In this document: piece by piece, positions 52,101-59,271 of the stretch
Layout of the letters: each line of letters begins with the position of its first letter
How positions within the stretch are numbered: the stretch's first letter is position 1
Assembly: GCA_964515595.1 (NCBI GenBank)
Contig: CAZEUN010000002.1
Coordinates: 248,001-312,000 of the forward strand
Direction: 5' to 3'
Length of the DNA: 64,000 nucleotides
DNA from: Lacunisphaera sp964515595
GTDB taxonomy: Bacteria; Verrucomicrobiota; Verrucomicrobiia; Opitutales; Opitutaceae
Notes under the pieces: model-generated
Told to the model about the DNA's origin: nothing
The model's database searches: none
Seen by the model: the letters and a program-made list of their open reading frames with translations, nothing else
Made by a program: the position numbers and the translations under genes

Positions 52101-52253
52101 GGTCAGCGCCTCGTGGCCGCGACCGGACACATGGAAATGCCCCTTGCCCTGGCGGTTCAGGCTCTCCTCGCGGAGATCGCCGAGCCGGCTCTCCAGCATG
52201 GTCAGCAGCAGGTGACGCTTCTGCTCTTTGTTCAAGGTGGCGGCGGTGGCCAT
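49104..52253 (-). CDS. One-chain branched-chain 2-oxoacid dehydrogenase: E1alpha-E1beta-lipoyl-E2
   Basis: 1049 residues from ATG 52253 (a GTG at 52307 would add 18). Order: E1alpha (about 1-310) with GDAASRQGDFYEA and EDNGYGIS ThDP sites; E1beta (about 340-680) with FGEDVEDPKGGVFR and PLAESTIIGLAGG; a lipoyl domain (about 705-785) with Lys743 in ETDKAVYP; linker; E2 catalytic domain (from about 840) ending TFDHKVVNGATAAAF, His1023. I see no peripheral subunit-binding domain, sensible if E1 is covalently attached. The usual HxxxDG catalytic motif reads HKVVNG here. Residues 792-809 in the linker are encoded by a palindromic repeat. E1alpha type favours 2-oxoisovalerate over pyruvate. No E3 gene is nearby. 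Confidence 0.87.
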   Translation of the reverse strand: MATAATLNKEQKRHLLLTMLESRLGDLREESLNRQGKGHFHVSGRGHEALTAIGAQLRDSDFIVPYYRDRGLCMGRGLTTRYLALEYFAKRDSASRGRMMPSHFCSREHNIVSVPTPTGSQLLPACGIAWGLQLDQKDGVVVTTIGDAASRQGDFYEAISFAHERKLPLLLIVEDNGYGISTPTKGINPMALEVINRAQWRMVDGRDPEAVHAAAQQALADLRAGHGPVFFWVKLERLSSHTSSDDHALYRSKEAIAALEHADPIRQLKDRMIKLGELTEKDFTALEAEVKEKVRRDYAAAEAAENPRPDELLVETTGPSPDLQEELFKPGQYRMGDLINRTLRAGLDADPGRIIFGEDVEDPKGGVFRLTQKLTTDFPGQVFNAPLAESTIIGLAGGLAMYGRRPVFEIQFIDFIYPGFNQLTANLANLRWRSNGEWKVPAVIYAPYGAYLPGGGLWHSQANESVFAHFPGINIVIPSTPEDAAGLLWTAMHAEDLVLFLVPKHMLWAEREVTAPVTSIPLGVARLCQEGDDLTLVAWGNTMEKSLEAIVELKGEVGVDLIDLRSIVPWDKAMIEASVRKTGRLVVVQEDTENCSVGQMIITHVMSQPELWAALKAPPVLVSKGNVMIGYNPIYEYAALPDVPRILDAIWRTVSIDAGRSGFVPATAAAMAGGKPDSQPPVLAPAHEVHWHQNTVIAGTTDILVRVPIMGEGLRSARVVALNKKAGDTVKHDDVLCEVETDKAVYPIEASFAGTFKSWKIKVDDTVLIGQEIAVVTGDAASTSGLAVEGAVGGGNLLPDRSGYKTPPTRQSAAKSAPAAAAISSTAAPMKGNVRPPALHPAITKRLDTVVPANMLMDARWDALRAAREAAKQKDGKAAASPSAMIAWCVVRAQEKHAAFRCIVNKDGTILEQADFELGVAVALDGDRLATASVGQANQKGWADFVGAYNQAVEDTRSGKLVDVQAPVNLTSLGAFGVESATPIVVPPAMGTLFVGTAHERLINDGGVIHPVEVVTLSLTFDHKVVNGATAAAFLQEVKAQMEGFRLPG
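49828..49880. repeat. GTGGG-bounded palindromic repeat, copy 3, in frame inside the E1-E2 gene
   Basis: The left arm (49828-49851, GTGGGAGGGGTTTTATACC start) is identical to copy 4; the right arm is degenerate and ends CGCCCAC at 49880. Read on the gene's strand it gives VGGGNLLPDRSGYKTPPT, residues 792-809, in the linker after the lipoyl domain. Confidence 0.85.
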
Positions 52254-52377
52254 GGAATCGCGGAATTTTCCCCGGTTGGACCCGGCCTGCAACGCATTTT
52301 CTGCCACCAGCCGGAATCGACTCGCCTTTAGTCCGTTTGGAGGAGGTGGTGACGCCGCAAACGCGGTGGGAAAACTT

Positions 52378-52404
52378 GAGACCTGAAACCTGAGACCTGA
52401 AATT
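52378..52404. repeat. ACCTGAAACCTGAGACCTGAA short tandem repeat
   Basis: Three near-copies of GACCTGAAA (GAGACCTGAAACCTGAGACC then TGAAATT) lie upstream of the dehydrogenase gene. A reverse-complement version occurs in frame inside rfbH at 20201-20233. Confidence 0.7.
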
Positions 52405-52444
52405 TAGGTTTGTAGGCCGCTGCTTGTCGGCGGAACTGTTTTTA

Positions 52445-52513
52445 GTGGGAGGGGTTTTATACCCCGACGGGATTGATGTCGCTTTCGCTGTCGGGGTATA
52501 AAACCCCTCCCAC
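52445..52513. repeat. GTGGG-bounded palindromic repeat, copy 4 (intergenic, perfect)
   Basis: Arms at 52445-52468 and 52490-52513 are exact reverse complements over 24 bases, GTGGGAGGGGTTTTATACC at the left, with a 21-base spacer. It lies 10 bases beyond the stop of the FadJ-like gene and upstream of the dehydrogenase gene. Confidence 0.92.
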
Positions 52514-52522
52514 CGCCAACCC

Positions 52523-54538
52523 TCAAACCGCCCCGAGGCTCTTCGCGTGGCGCATCAGGCCGCCGCGGAATGCCGGGAAGCCTGCGCCGAGGAGCAGCGC
52601 GAGGTCGGCATCGTTCGGCGTCTTCAACACGCCCTCGGCGAGCACGCGCTTGGTTTCGTCGATCATCACCCCGTTGAGCCGGTCCGCGAGTCCGGCGGTC
52701 TCCGCGGACGCCACCGCGGCGGGCTTGAAGGAATCCATGGCCGGGTTCGGGCGCTCCTGGCCGCCGCCGTATTCATAGAAGCCCGCGCCCGTGCCGTTTT
52801 TGCGTCCCTTGAGTCCGGCCGCGAGCATGCGCTTGCACACCGTGGCCGCGTGGAAGCGCCCGGGAAAATAGTGCTGCATCTCGTCGAAGATGAAATCGGT
52901 CACGTCCACGCCGACTTCGTCGATCAGGCGCATCGGCCCCATCGGCCAGCCCCAGTCGCGCAGCGCGCGGTCGATGACCTCCGTCGGCACGCCCTGCTCC
53001 CACTGGCGGCACGCCTCGTTGAGATAAAAGAAGAGCACGCGCGTCACCAGGAAGCCGGGCGACGAGCGGCAGATCACGGGCGTCTTGCCGAGCGCCTTCA
53101 CGAAGGCCAGCGCGCGCTCCGCCGTGGCGCGCGTCGTGTGCTGGCCGAGCACCATCTCGACGAGCGGCATGCGGCCGACCGGATTGAAGAAATGGAGGCC
53201 GAGCACGCGACCGGGGTTGGTCGCCGTCGACGCCAGTTCCTCGAGCGGCAGGGCCGACGTGTTCGAGGCGAACACGCAATCGGGCGCCATCACCTTGGAG
53301 AGTTGCGCAAAGAGCTTTTGCTTGGCCGCGACGTTCTCGACGATCGCCTCGATCACGAGGTCGCACACGTCGAAATCCTCGAGGCTCGTCGTGATGCCGA
53401 TGCCGCCCATCATCCGGTGGGCGTCGGCGGAACTGATCTGGCCGCGCTCCTCCTGCTGTTTGAACAGTGCGCGGATCACCTTGATGCCGCGCTCGACCGC
53501 CTCCTTGTCGGTGTCGCAGAGCATCACGCCGAAACCGCGCGACGCGCACCACTGCGCGATGCCGGAACCCATCACGCCGGCGCCGAGGACGCCGATGATG
53601 CGGAAGGGTTCGGCCGCCTTCGCCGCGGCCGGTTCGTTCGGAAACCACGCGTCCAGGCCGGCCTTTTTGCCGGCTTCCTTGAGGTGGAAAACATGGATCA
53701 GGTTTTTCGCCGTCTCGCCCGCGGCGACGCCGCCGAACAGCGCGGCCTCCAGATCGAGCGCCGGGCCGAGCGGCAGGCCCGCGCCTTTCTCGACCGCATC
53801 GAGCACCGCCAGCGGGGCCGGCTGGCCGCGCTGTTTCGCGAGCACCGCCTTGCGCTGCGTGGCAAAGAAATCCGCGGACGCCTCCGGCGGCGCCGGCCGC
53901 CTGGGCCGGCCCTCGGCGGCAAGCCGCAGCGCCGCGGCCTTGGCGCGCGCCCTCAATTCGGCGGCGGGCACGAGTTCGTCGACCAGCCCCGCGGCGTGCG
54001 CCGCCTTCGCCGGCACGAGCGCGGCCTTCAGCATGTGACCCACCGCCGCTTCCGCGCCGATCAGCCGCGGCAGCCGCGCGCAACCGCCCCAGCCGGGAAT
54101 CACGCCGATGCCAACCTCCGGCAGGCCGATGACCGTCTCCTTCGCGTCGCTCGCGAGCCGCCAGTGACACGCCAGCGCCAGCTCATAACCGCCGCCGGCG
54201 CACGCGCCGTGGATGGCGCAGACGACCGGCACCTTCAGGTTTTCGAGTTGCGCAAACAATTCCTGGCCGTCGCGCGAGAGTTGTTTCGCGGACTGCGCAT
54301 CCGGCAGGACCGCGAGCCACTTCAAATCGGCGCCGGCGATGAAGATCTTTTCCTTGCCGCTCACCACCACCACGGCCTTCAGCGGCTGCGCCGCCAGCGC
54401 CGCGATGCCCGCGCGCAAGGCCGCCTGCGTGGTCGGATTGAAGACGTTGGCCCGGGCCGACGGATCATCGAAGACCAGCCAGCCAATACCTTCCGCGTCA
54501 ACGGAATGAGTCACCGGGGTAGGATCGCTCGGGGTCAT
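52523..54538 (-). CDS. FadJ-like enoyl-CoA hydratase / 3-hydroxyacyl-CoA dehydrogenase
   Basis: 671 residues from ATG 54538. The crotonase half has FIAGADLKWL near 66-75 and the oxyanion-hole GACAGGGYELAL near 110-121 and EVGIGVIPGWGG. The dehydrogenase half has GVLGAGVMGSGIAQW near 317-331, VIEAIVEN, SNTSALPLEELA and GLHFFNPVGRMPLVE with the catalytic His, followed by the C-terminal helical domain. It carries out two steps of beta-oxidation. It is transcribed toward, and ends 269 bases before, the dehydrogenase gene; both suit branched-chain or fatty acid catabolism. No thiolase is adjacent. An upstream in-frame extension to 54634 is rejected. Confidence 0.93.
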   Translation of the reverse strand: MTPSDPTPVTHSVDAEGIGWLVFDDPSARANVFNPTTQAALRAGIAALAAQPLKAVVVVSGKEKIFIAGADLKWLAVLPDAQSAKQLSRDGQELFAQLENLKVPVVCAIHGACAGGGYELALACHWRLASDAKETVIGLPEVGIGVIPGWGGCARLPRLIGAEAAVGHMLKAALVPAKAAHAAGLVDELVPAAELRARAKAAALRLAAEGRPRRPAPPEASADFFATQRKAVLAKQRGQPAPLAVLDAVEKGAGLPLGPALDLEAALFGGVAAGETAKNLIHVFHLKEAGKKAGLDAWFPNEPAAAKAAEPFRIIGVLGAGVMGSGIAQWCASRGFGVMLCDTDKEAVERGIKVIRALFKQQEERGQISSADAHRMMGGIGITTSLEDFDVCDLVIEAIVENVAAKQKLFAQLSKVMAPDCVFASNTSALPLEELASTATNPGRVLGLHFFNPVGRMPLVEMVLGQHTTRATAERALAFVKALGKTPVICRSSPGFLVTRVLFFYLNEACRQWEQGVPTEVIDRALRDWGWPMGPMRLIDEVGVDVTDFIFDEMQHYFPGRFHAATVCKRMLAAGLKGRKNGTGAGFYEYGGGQERPNPAMDSFKPAAVASAETAGLADRLNGVMIDETKRVLAEGVLKTPNDADLALLLGAGFPAFRGGLMRHAKSLGAV

Positions 54539-54710
54539 GCTTGATTGGGCGCCATTCAACCGTTCCGTCCGGATGAAGTAAAGCTCCGGCGAGGGTTTTA
54601 ACCCAAACGGAGGTGGCTTTTCCCGATGAGCCAAGGCATCGCTCCGCCGGGCCTACGGCTGCCAAGCCCCTCTCGAGCCGGAACGATGCAATTGAACCGC
54701 GAAAGGCTAC

Positions 54711-54735
54711 CGGGAAAATTCTGATTTTGCCCGGG
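54711..54735 (-). terminator. Hairpin downstream of the RluA-family gene
   Basis: CCGGGCAAAAT, loop CAGA, ATTTTCCCGG on the minus strand; the T-rich part lies within the stem. It is 130 bases past the stop, so the assignment is weak. Confidence 0.35.
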
Positions 54736-54790
54736 ATCACGAAAGCGTGAGGACGACAACGCGTCACCAAGGATCATGGCTGACTCGCGA

Positions 54791-54820
54791 TTTTCGCGTT
54801 TCTTCGCGTCCTTCGCGGTT
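54791..54820. repeat. TTCGCG tandem repeat
   Basis: TTTTCGCGTTTCTTCGCGTC and CTTCGCGGTT: three spaced TTCGCG units about ten bases apart. No second locus found. Confidence 0.5.
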
Positions 54821-54866
54821 TCTCCTGAATGCCTCGCCACGACCAATCAAGAAACCCAAAGAAGGA

Positions 54867-55649
54867 TCAGCGCCGGCCGGCGCCGCGCGCAAATTTTCTC
54901 AGATACTTCAACGCCACCTCGAGGTCATTGGGCAGCGGCGAGGTCAGCGTCATCTTCTCGCGACTCACCGGATGCGTGAAGGTCAATCCGGCGGCATGCA
55001 GCGCCAGCCGCGAGATCAGCGGCTTCTCGTCATCGCGCCCCTTGTAGCCGCGCTTGAGGTCGGAAAGCAGCAGGCGCGTCTCGTTGCCATAAAACGGGTC
55101 GTTGAGAATCGGCGTGCCGGTCGCGGCCAGGTGCACCCGGATCTGGTGCGTCCGGCCGGTCTGCGGCCGGCACTCGAGCCACGCGAAACCCGGCCGGCCC
55201 GCGGGCTGCGGGAAACGCTCGAGCACGGTGCATTCCGTGACGCTGGCCTTGCCGTGCTTCTTCACGACGCACATCCGGCCGGGCTTCGCGTCGTCCTCCT
55301 TCAAAACCAGGTCGATGGTGAACGTGTCGCTGGAAATCGCGCCCTCCGCGGCCGGCGTGACGGCCGGCAGCCCGACCGTGATCGCGTGGTACACCTTGCC
55401 GACGGTCTTGGACTGGAACTGGCCGCTGATGAAATCCAGCGCCGGCTTGGTTTTCGCGCACAAGACGACCCCGCTGGTGTCCGCATCTATGCGGTGCACG
55501 TTCGCGACGCCGTGCCCCATTTTTTCATGCACCAAGTCCATCAGGTTCTCGCGCGACTTGTCCCACCGGTCGGGCGCGATCAACAGGCCGCTCGGCTTGT
55601 CGAACGCAATCACGGCATCATCTTCGAAAAGGACCGGCGGCAGGGGCAT
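54867..55649 (-). CDS. RluA-family RNA pseudouridine synthase
   Basis: 260 residues from ATG 55649. DKPSGLLIAP near 17-26 and VHRIDADTSGVVLCAK near 51-66 are the family motifs, with catalytic Asp55 in HRxD. ECRPQTGRTHQIRVHLA near 160-176 is the RNA-binding motif and LHAAGLTFTHP is the closing one. There is no S4 domain, so it resembles RluA or RluC catalytic domains without the N-terminal RNA-binding extension; the modified uridine cannot be assigned. It is divergent from the GH3-like gene. Frames extending upstream are rejected because they are antisense to that gene's region. Confidence 0.9.
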   Translation of the reverse strand: MPLPPVLFEDDAVIAFDKPSGLLIAPDRWDKSRENLMDLVHEKMGHGVANVHRIDADTSGVVLCAKTKPALDFISGQFQSKTVGKVYHAITVGLPAVTPAAEGAISSDTFTIDLVLKEDDAKPGRMCVVKKHGKASVTECTVLERFPQPAGRPGFAWLECRPQTGRTHQIRVHLAATGTPILNDPFYGNETRLLLSDLKRGYKGRDDEKPLISRLALHAAGLTFTHPVSREKMTLTSPLPNDLEVALKYLRKFARGAGRR

Positions 55650-55812
55650 GGGATGCGCGCCACAGTGGGCCGCCCGGCGGGCGCGGCAACCTTGAAGAAT
55701 TATTTTCCCGCGGTGGCGCCCCTCCCGCCGGTCTCGAGGGGCAACCAGCGCACCGCCTTGCGGAATCCGGCTTGGCGTGCCGCTTCCCGTGCTGCTAGCT
55801 CTTCGTTCCCAC

Positions 55813-57411
55813 ATGACGCTGGCCCCACGCTTCCTGGTTAACCTTTGGGCGGCTTTCCGCGTCACGCGGCTGGCGCGGCGCCTGCGGCGTCCGGGCGCCG
55901 ACGCGGCCGGGCAGAAGGCCGCCTTCGCCGCGGCGATGCAGTCGTTCGTGGGGACGGAATTCGGCCGCGAACACGGGCTGGCGGCGGATACCTCCTACCA
56001 ACAGTTCCGCGGCGCCGTGCCGCTCCGCACGCATCATTACTTCGACCCGCTGGTCGCGCGCATGGCGGCGGGCGAGCCCGACGTGTTGGTGCCGGGCCGC
56101 TGCCGCCTGTTCGTCGAGACCGCCGGCACGACCGGCCTCGCCCCCCGGCTCCTGCCGGTGCCGGACGCGATGCTGCAACACTACCGCGCCGGTCTGCGCG
56201 ACGCGTTGTTTCTCTATGCCGCGCGCGCGGGCCACGCGGGCCTGTTCCTCGGCCGCCACGCGCACCTGGGCGCCAGCACCACGCTGACCAGGACGGACGG
56301 CGTCCAGCGCGGCGGCCTCGACGCCCTGCTCGCCCACTGCCTGACGCCGTGGGTCGGGGCGAATCTCTACGCGCTTCCGCCGGCGGTCGCGCACCTGCCG
56401 GACGGCGCGGACAAGACCGCGGCGTCGGCGGAAACGCTCTGGCAAACCGACCTCGCCCTGATCGGCGGCGTGCCCGGCGCCGTGGCCGCCTTTGCCGAGG
56501 CCGTGCGCGGGCGGGATGAGGAAGGCCGCCCGGTCATTCCCAATCTGCAAACGGTGTGGCCCAATCTCGAATGTTTCGTGCACTTCGGCGCGCCGCTCGG
56601 CCTGTTTGGCGAAACCCTGCGCGCGGCGCTGACCAGTGTCGCGTTTCACGAGCTCTACGCCGCGGCGGAAGGTGTTTTCGCCGCGCAGGATGACACCCAC
56701 CAGCCGGGGCTGCGCCTGCTGACGGACGCCGGGATCCACTACGAGTTCCTCCCGCTCGCCGATTACCACGAAGGCAACCTCGCGCAACTCGGCGCCCAAT
56801 GCGTGCCGCTCGACAAGGTCAAGGCCGGCGTCGACTACGTCCCGTTCCTCACGACCCCCGCCGGGCTCTGCCGCTGCGCCATCGGGGATATCGTGCGCTT
56901 CGTGTCGATCAGCCCGCCGCGCCTCCAGTTCGTCGGCCGCACCGGGCTGTACCTCAACCCGTTCGGCGAGCAGGTGACCGAGCGCGAATTGATGGACACG
57001 ATGCTCGCGGTGTGCGCCCGCAACGGCTGGCGCGTGGTGAACTTCCACGTCGCCCCCTACCAACAGCGCATCGCCGCCGGCCAGGAGGTACGGTGTCACG
57101 AGTGGTGGCTCGAGCTGCACACGCACACGCTGCGCACGCCGACGGCCAATGTGCTCGGTCCGGAATTCGACGCCGAACTCGCGACGCGCAACCGCGACTA
57201 CGCCCTGCGGCGCAACGAGCGCACGATCCACTCGCCGCAGGTGCGGCTCGTGATGCCCGGCGTGTTCGAGCAATGGGCGGGAAAGCACCACAAGACCGCC
57301 GGTGCCAGCAAAATGCCGCGCTGCCACTCGACGCGGCTCATCGCCGACCAGCTCGCCGCACTCGCCCGGTTCCACCCGGAGACGCAGGCGCCGTTCCCGG
57401 TGGGGGAGTGA
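55813..57411 (+). CDS. GH3-like (auxin-responsive GH3) acyl-adenylate family protein
   Basis: 532 residues from ATG 55813. It has the domain of bacterial GH3-like proteins: YQQFRGAVPLRTHHYFDPLV near 57-76, VETAGTTGLAP near 107-117 (the ATP-loop TSGTTG analogue), then EGVFAAQDD near 290 and CRCAIGDIVRFVS and FVGRTGLYLN for the adenylate site, then a smaller C-terminal domain. Plant homologues conjugate amino acids to acyl acids by adenylation; the role of bacterial forms is unknown. No siblings in the neighbourhood clarify it. A GTG at 55777 is an alternative start. It is convergent with the triplicated-domain protein gene. Confidence 0.85.
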   Translation: MTLAPRFLVNLWAAFRVTRLARRLRRPGADAAGQKAAFAAAMQSFVGTEFGREHGLAADTSYQQFRGAVPLRTHHYFDPLVARMAAGEPDVLVPGRCRLFVETAGTTGLAPRLLPVPDAMLQHYRAGLRDALFLYAARAGHAGLFLGRHAHLGASTTLTRTDGVQRGGLDALLAHCLTPWVGANLYALPPAVAHLPDGADKTAASAETLWQTDLALIGGVPGAVAAFAEAVRGRDEEGRPVIPNLQTVWPNLECFVHFGAPLGLFGETLRAALTSVAFHELYAAAEGVFAAQDDTHQPGLRLLTDAGIHYEFLPLADYHEGNLAQLGAQCVPLDKVKAGVDYVPFLTTPAGLCRCAIGDIVRFVSISPPRLQFVGRTGLYLNPFGEQVTERELMDTMLAVCARNGWRVVNFHVAPYQQRIAAGQEVRCHEWWLELHTHTLRTPTANVLGPEFDAELATRNRDYALRRNERTIHSPQVRLVMPGVFEQWAGKHHKTAGASKMPRCHSTRLIADQLAALARFHPETQAPFPVGE

Positions 57412-57435
57412 GCGCCCGGTTGCGATGATTGAAAG

Positions 57436-57494
57436 TGCCGGCCGTCGTCAGACGGCTGGCGCCAGCGGTCTGACGACCGCTGCTCCTTTTCCGG
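57436..57494. repeat. Palindromic repeat with GGTCTGACGACCGCTGCTCC, copy 2
   Basis: The two halves, GCCGGCCGTCGTCAGACGGC and GCCAGCGGTCTGACGACCGC, complement one another. The stretch 57460-57494 is the reverse complement of 33956-33989 with one inserted base and one change. It is between convergent genes. Confidence 0.8.
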
Positions 57495-57500
57495 CCAAAA

Positions 57501-59114
57501 TTATGCCTCCGGTTCCGCGCTTTTCTTCCCCTTCGCCTTCTTCGTCGCGGCGGATTGCTTGGCGTTGAGCCACACCTGGCCCTTGGCGTTCGCGTTGAGC
57601 CAGTAGATTTCGCCCCCGTGCTCGGCAAAGGTGGGCTTGCCCTTCGGAGTCTCAGGCAATTGCAGGCCGGCCGACGCGAGCAGCGCCATGACCTGGTCGT
57701 CCGTTTTCTCGAGACGCGAGGAAAGGTCGCTGAGCGGGGCGGTGACGCCTTCGCCGCGCTTCTTCGGCTGCATGAGCAGGCGCACGGCGGTGAGAATATT
57801 TTCCGGCGGCAGCGGGGTCGCCGCAGGCTGGCCGTTGCCCGCCGGCTCCTCGGGCGGCAGGCTGCCGCCGAGATTCCGCGGATTGCCCTGGTCGGGCGCC
57901 GCCTCGGACCGCTGCCCTCCGCCTTCGCCCGCCGGGCCCCGCTCGTCACGCTCGCGCCCGGCATTGATCCAGATTTCGCCGCGCTGGTTGCGGTTCAGCC
58001 AGTAGGCGAAGCCGTTGTCGTTCGCGCGGACCGGCGGCTCGCCCTCGCCCGCCAGCCTGAGCCCAAACGCGCCGAGTTGCTCGAGCAGTTGCGCCTCGTC
58101 GAGGTGCAGGGCCTTGGTGAGGTAGGGGAAGCTGCCGGACCAGCCGTGACCGTGACGGTTGCGCCGCATCATGCCGCGCAGCTTGTCGAGGAAGGTCTTG
58201 GGCCCGGTGTTCTCCTCGCGGGGCGGCTGGTTCTGGGCGGACGGTTGCGGCGGACGGGCACGCTCCTCGCGCCGTTCGTCCCGGTGACGGTCGTCACGCT
58301 GGCGCTCGTCGCGCCGGGAATCGTCGCGCGGCTCCTGCGGAGCGGCGGCCATCTCGGCGGGCACTTCCTCGTCGGCCAGGCGCTTGCCGGGAACGATGCG
58401 GAACACCGGCTGCGGCTTTTCGCGCGTGTTGATCCAGATCTCGCCGCGGCGGTTGATGTTCACCCAATAGAGGTCGCCGTCGTATTCGACGTACACGGGC
58501 TTGGCGTTCTCATCGGCCGGGATCGACAGCCCGCACTCCACGAGCGCGCCCTTGATGTCCGCCTCCTCAAACTGCCATTTTTTGGCGAGGTAATCCACGC
58601 CGACCGACATGCCCGGGCCGCGCTGGTTGCGGCGCATGTGCGGTTTCATGGCATCGAAAAAGCTCGGGAGCTCGTCCTCCGCGGAAATCTTGTCCCACTC
58701 GTCCTTCGGCGCGTGCTCGTCCTCGGGGGCGTCCGGGTCGTCGTCGCGCGACGTGTCGCGCGGGCGGCGCAGCCCGTCGTCGCCGGCGGCCTTCTCCTCG
58801 ATGAAGTCGCCGGATTTCTCCTCCGGGGCGGCCGCGCCCGTGGCGCTGCCGGCCTTGAACTTCGCCTCGAATTCCGCGCGCAGCTTGTCGGCCTCGGCGC
58901 GCGCCGCGGCGGCGACCGCGTCCTCCAGCGTCCAGTCGCGCTCCACGGAACGCCGCGCGAGCCCGGTGAAGGCGAGCGCGTTGTCCGGCGCGGTGTGGAA
59001 GTTGATGATCTCCCACTGTTCCTTGCCGAGATCGTTGATAAATTTTTCCATCAGGGCCGGGGAGGCGAATCCGCCCTTCCCGCTGCTGATGACTTTGTAT
59101 TCCCAGTTCGCCAT
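57501..59114 (-). CDS. Protein with DUF4177-like start and a triplicated unrecognised domain
   Basis: 537 residues, no signal peptide, very charged linkers. Residues 3-40 (WEYKVISSG...WEIINFH) resemble DUF4177. Three copies of an 80-residue unit follow at about 152-231, 308-386 and 440-519. Each opens with a helix (FFDAMKPHMRRNQRG; FLDKLRGMMRRNRHG; ILTAVRLLMQPKKRG), has a central helical part ending in a GL segment, and closes with YWVNINRRGEIWIN, YWLNRNQRGEIWIN or YWLNANAKGQVWLN. The shape suggests a winged-helix-like fold with a beta-hairpin wing. Between copies 1 and 2 is a DR-rich stretch (DDSRRDERQRDDRHRDERRE). Basic residues hint at nucleic acid binding, but function is unknown. Confidence 0.75.
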   Translation of the reverse strand: MANWEYKVISSGKGGFASPALMEKFINDLGKEQWEIINFHTAPDNALAFTGLARRSVERDWTLEDAVAAAARAEADKLRAEFEAKFKAGSATGAAAPEEKSGDFIEEKAAGDDGLRRPRDTSRDDDPDAPEDEHAPKDEWDKISAEDELPSFFDAMKPHMRRNQRGPGMSVGVDYLAKKWQFEEADIKGALVECGLSIPADENAKPVYVEYDGDLYWVNINRRGEIWINTREKPQPVFRIVPGKRLADEEVPAEMAAAPQEPRDDSRRDERQRDDRHRDERREERARPPQPSAQNQPPREENTGPKTFLDKLRGMMRRNRHGHGWSGSFPYLTKALHLDEAQLLEQLGAFGLRLAGEGEPPVRANDNGFAYWLNRNQRGEIWINAGRERDERGPAGEGGGQRSEAAPDQGNPRNLGGSLPPEEPAGNGQPAATPLPPENILTAVRLLMQPKKRGEGVTAPLSDLSSRLEKTDDQVMALLASAGLQLPETPKGKPTFAEHGGEIYWLNANAKGQVWLNAKQSAATKKAKGKKSAEPEA

Positions 59115-59271
59115 ATGGACGTTCAGGCATCCCGTATCCCCTCCCCTGACGCCAGCTTAAATTCCCCGGCCAGCCGGCGGAATTCCCCGGCCGCGGCTCG
59201 CCAAACGCTGTCGCACCCTGTAGCCACATCCCGTTTCGCGTCCCCGCCCCCCGGCCAACCTGCCCGCACCC

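Larger units (their letters stand above)
54539..54866. other. Intergenic region between fadJ-like and RluA-family genes
   Basis: 328 bases without a convincing gene. It holds a hairpin at 54711-54735 and a TTCGCG-type tandem repeat at 54791-54820. Short frames here have no recognisable protein features. Confidence 0.6.
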
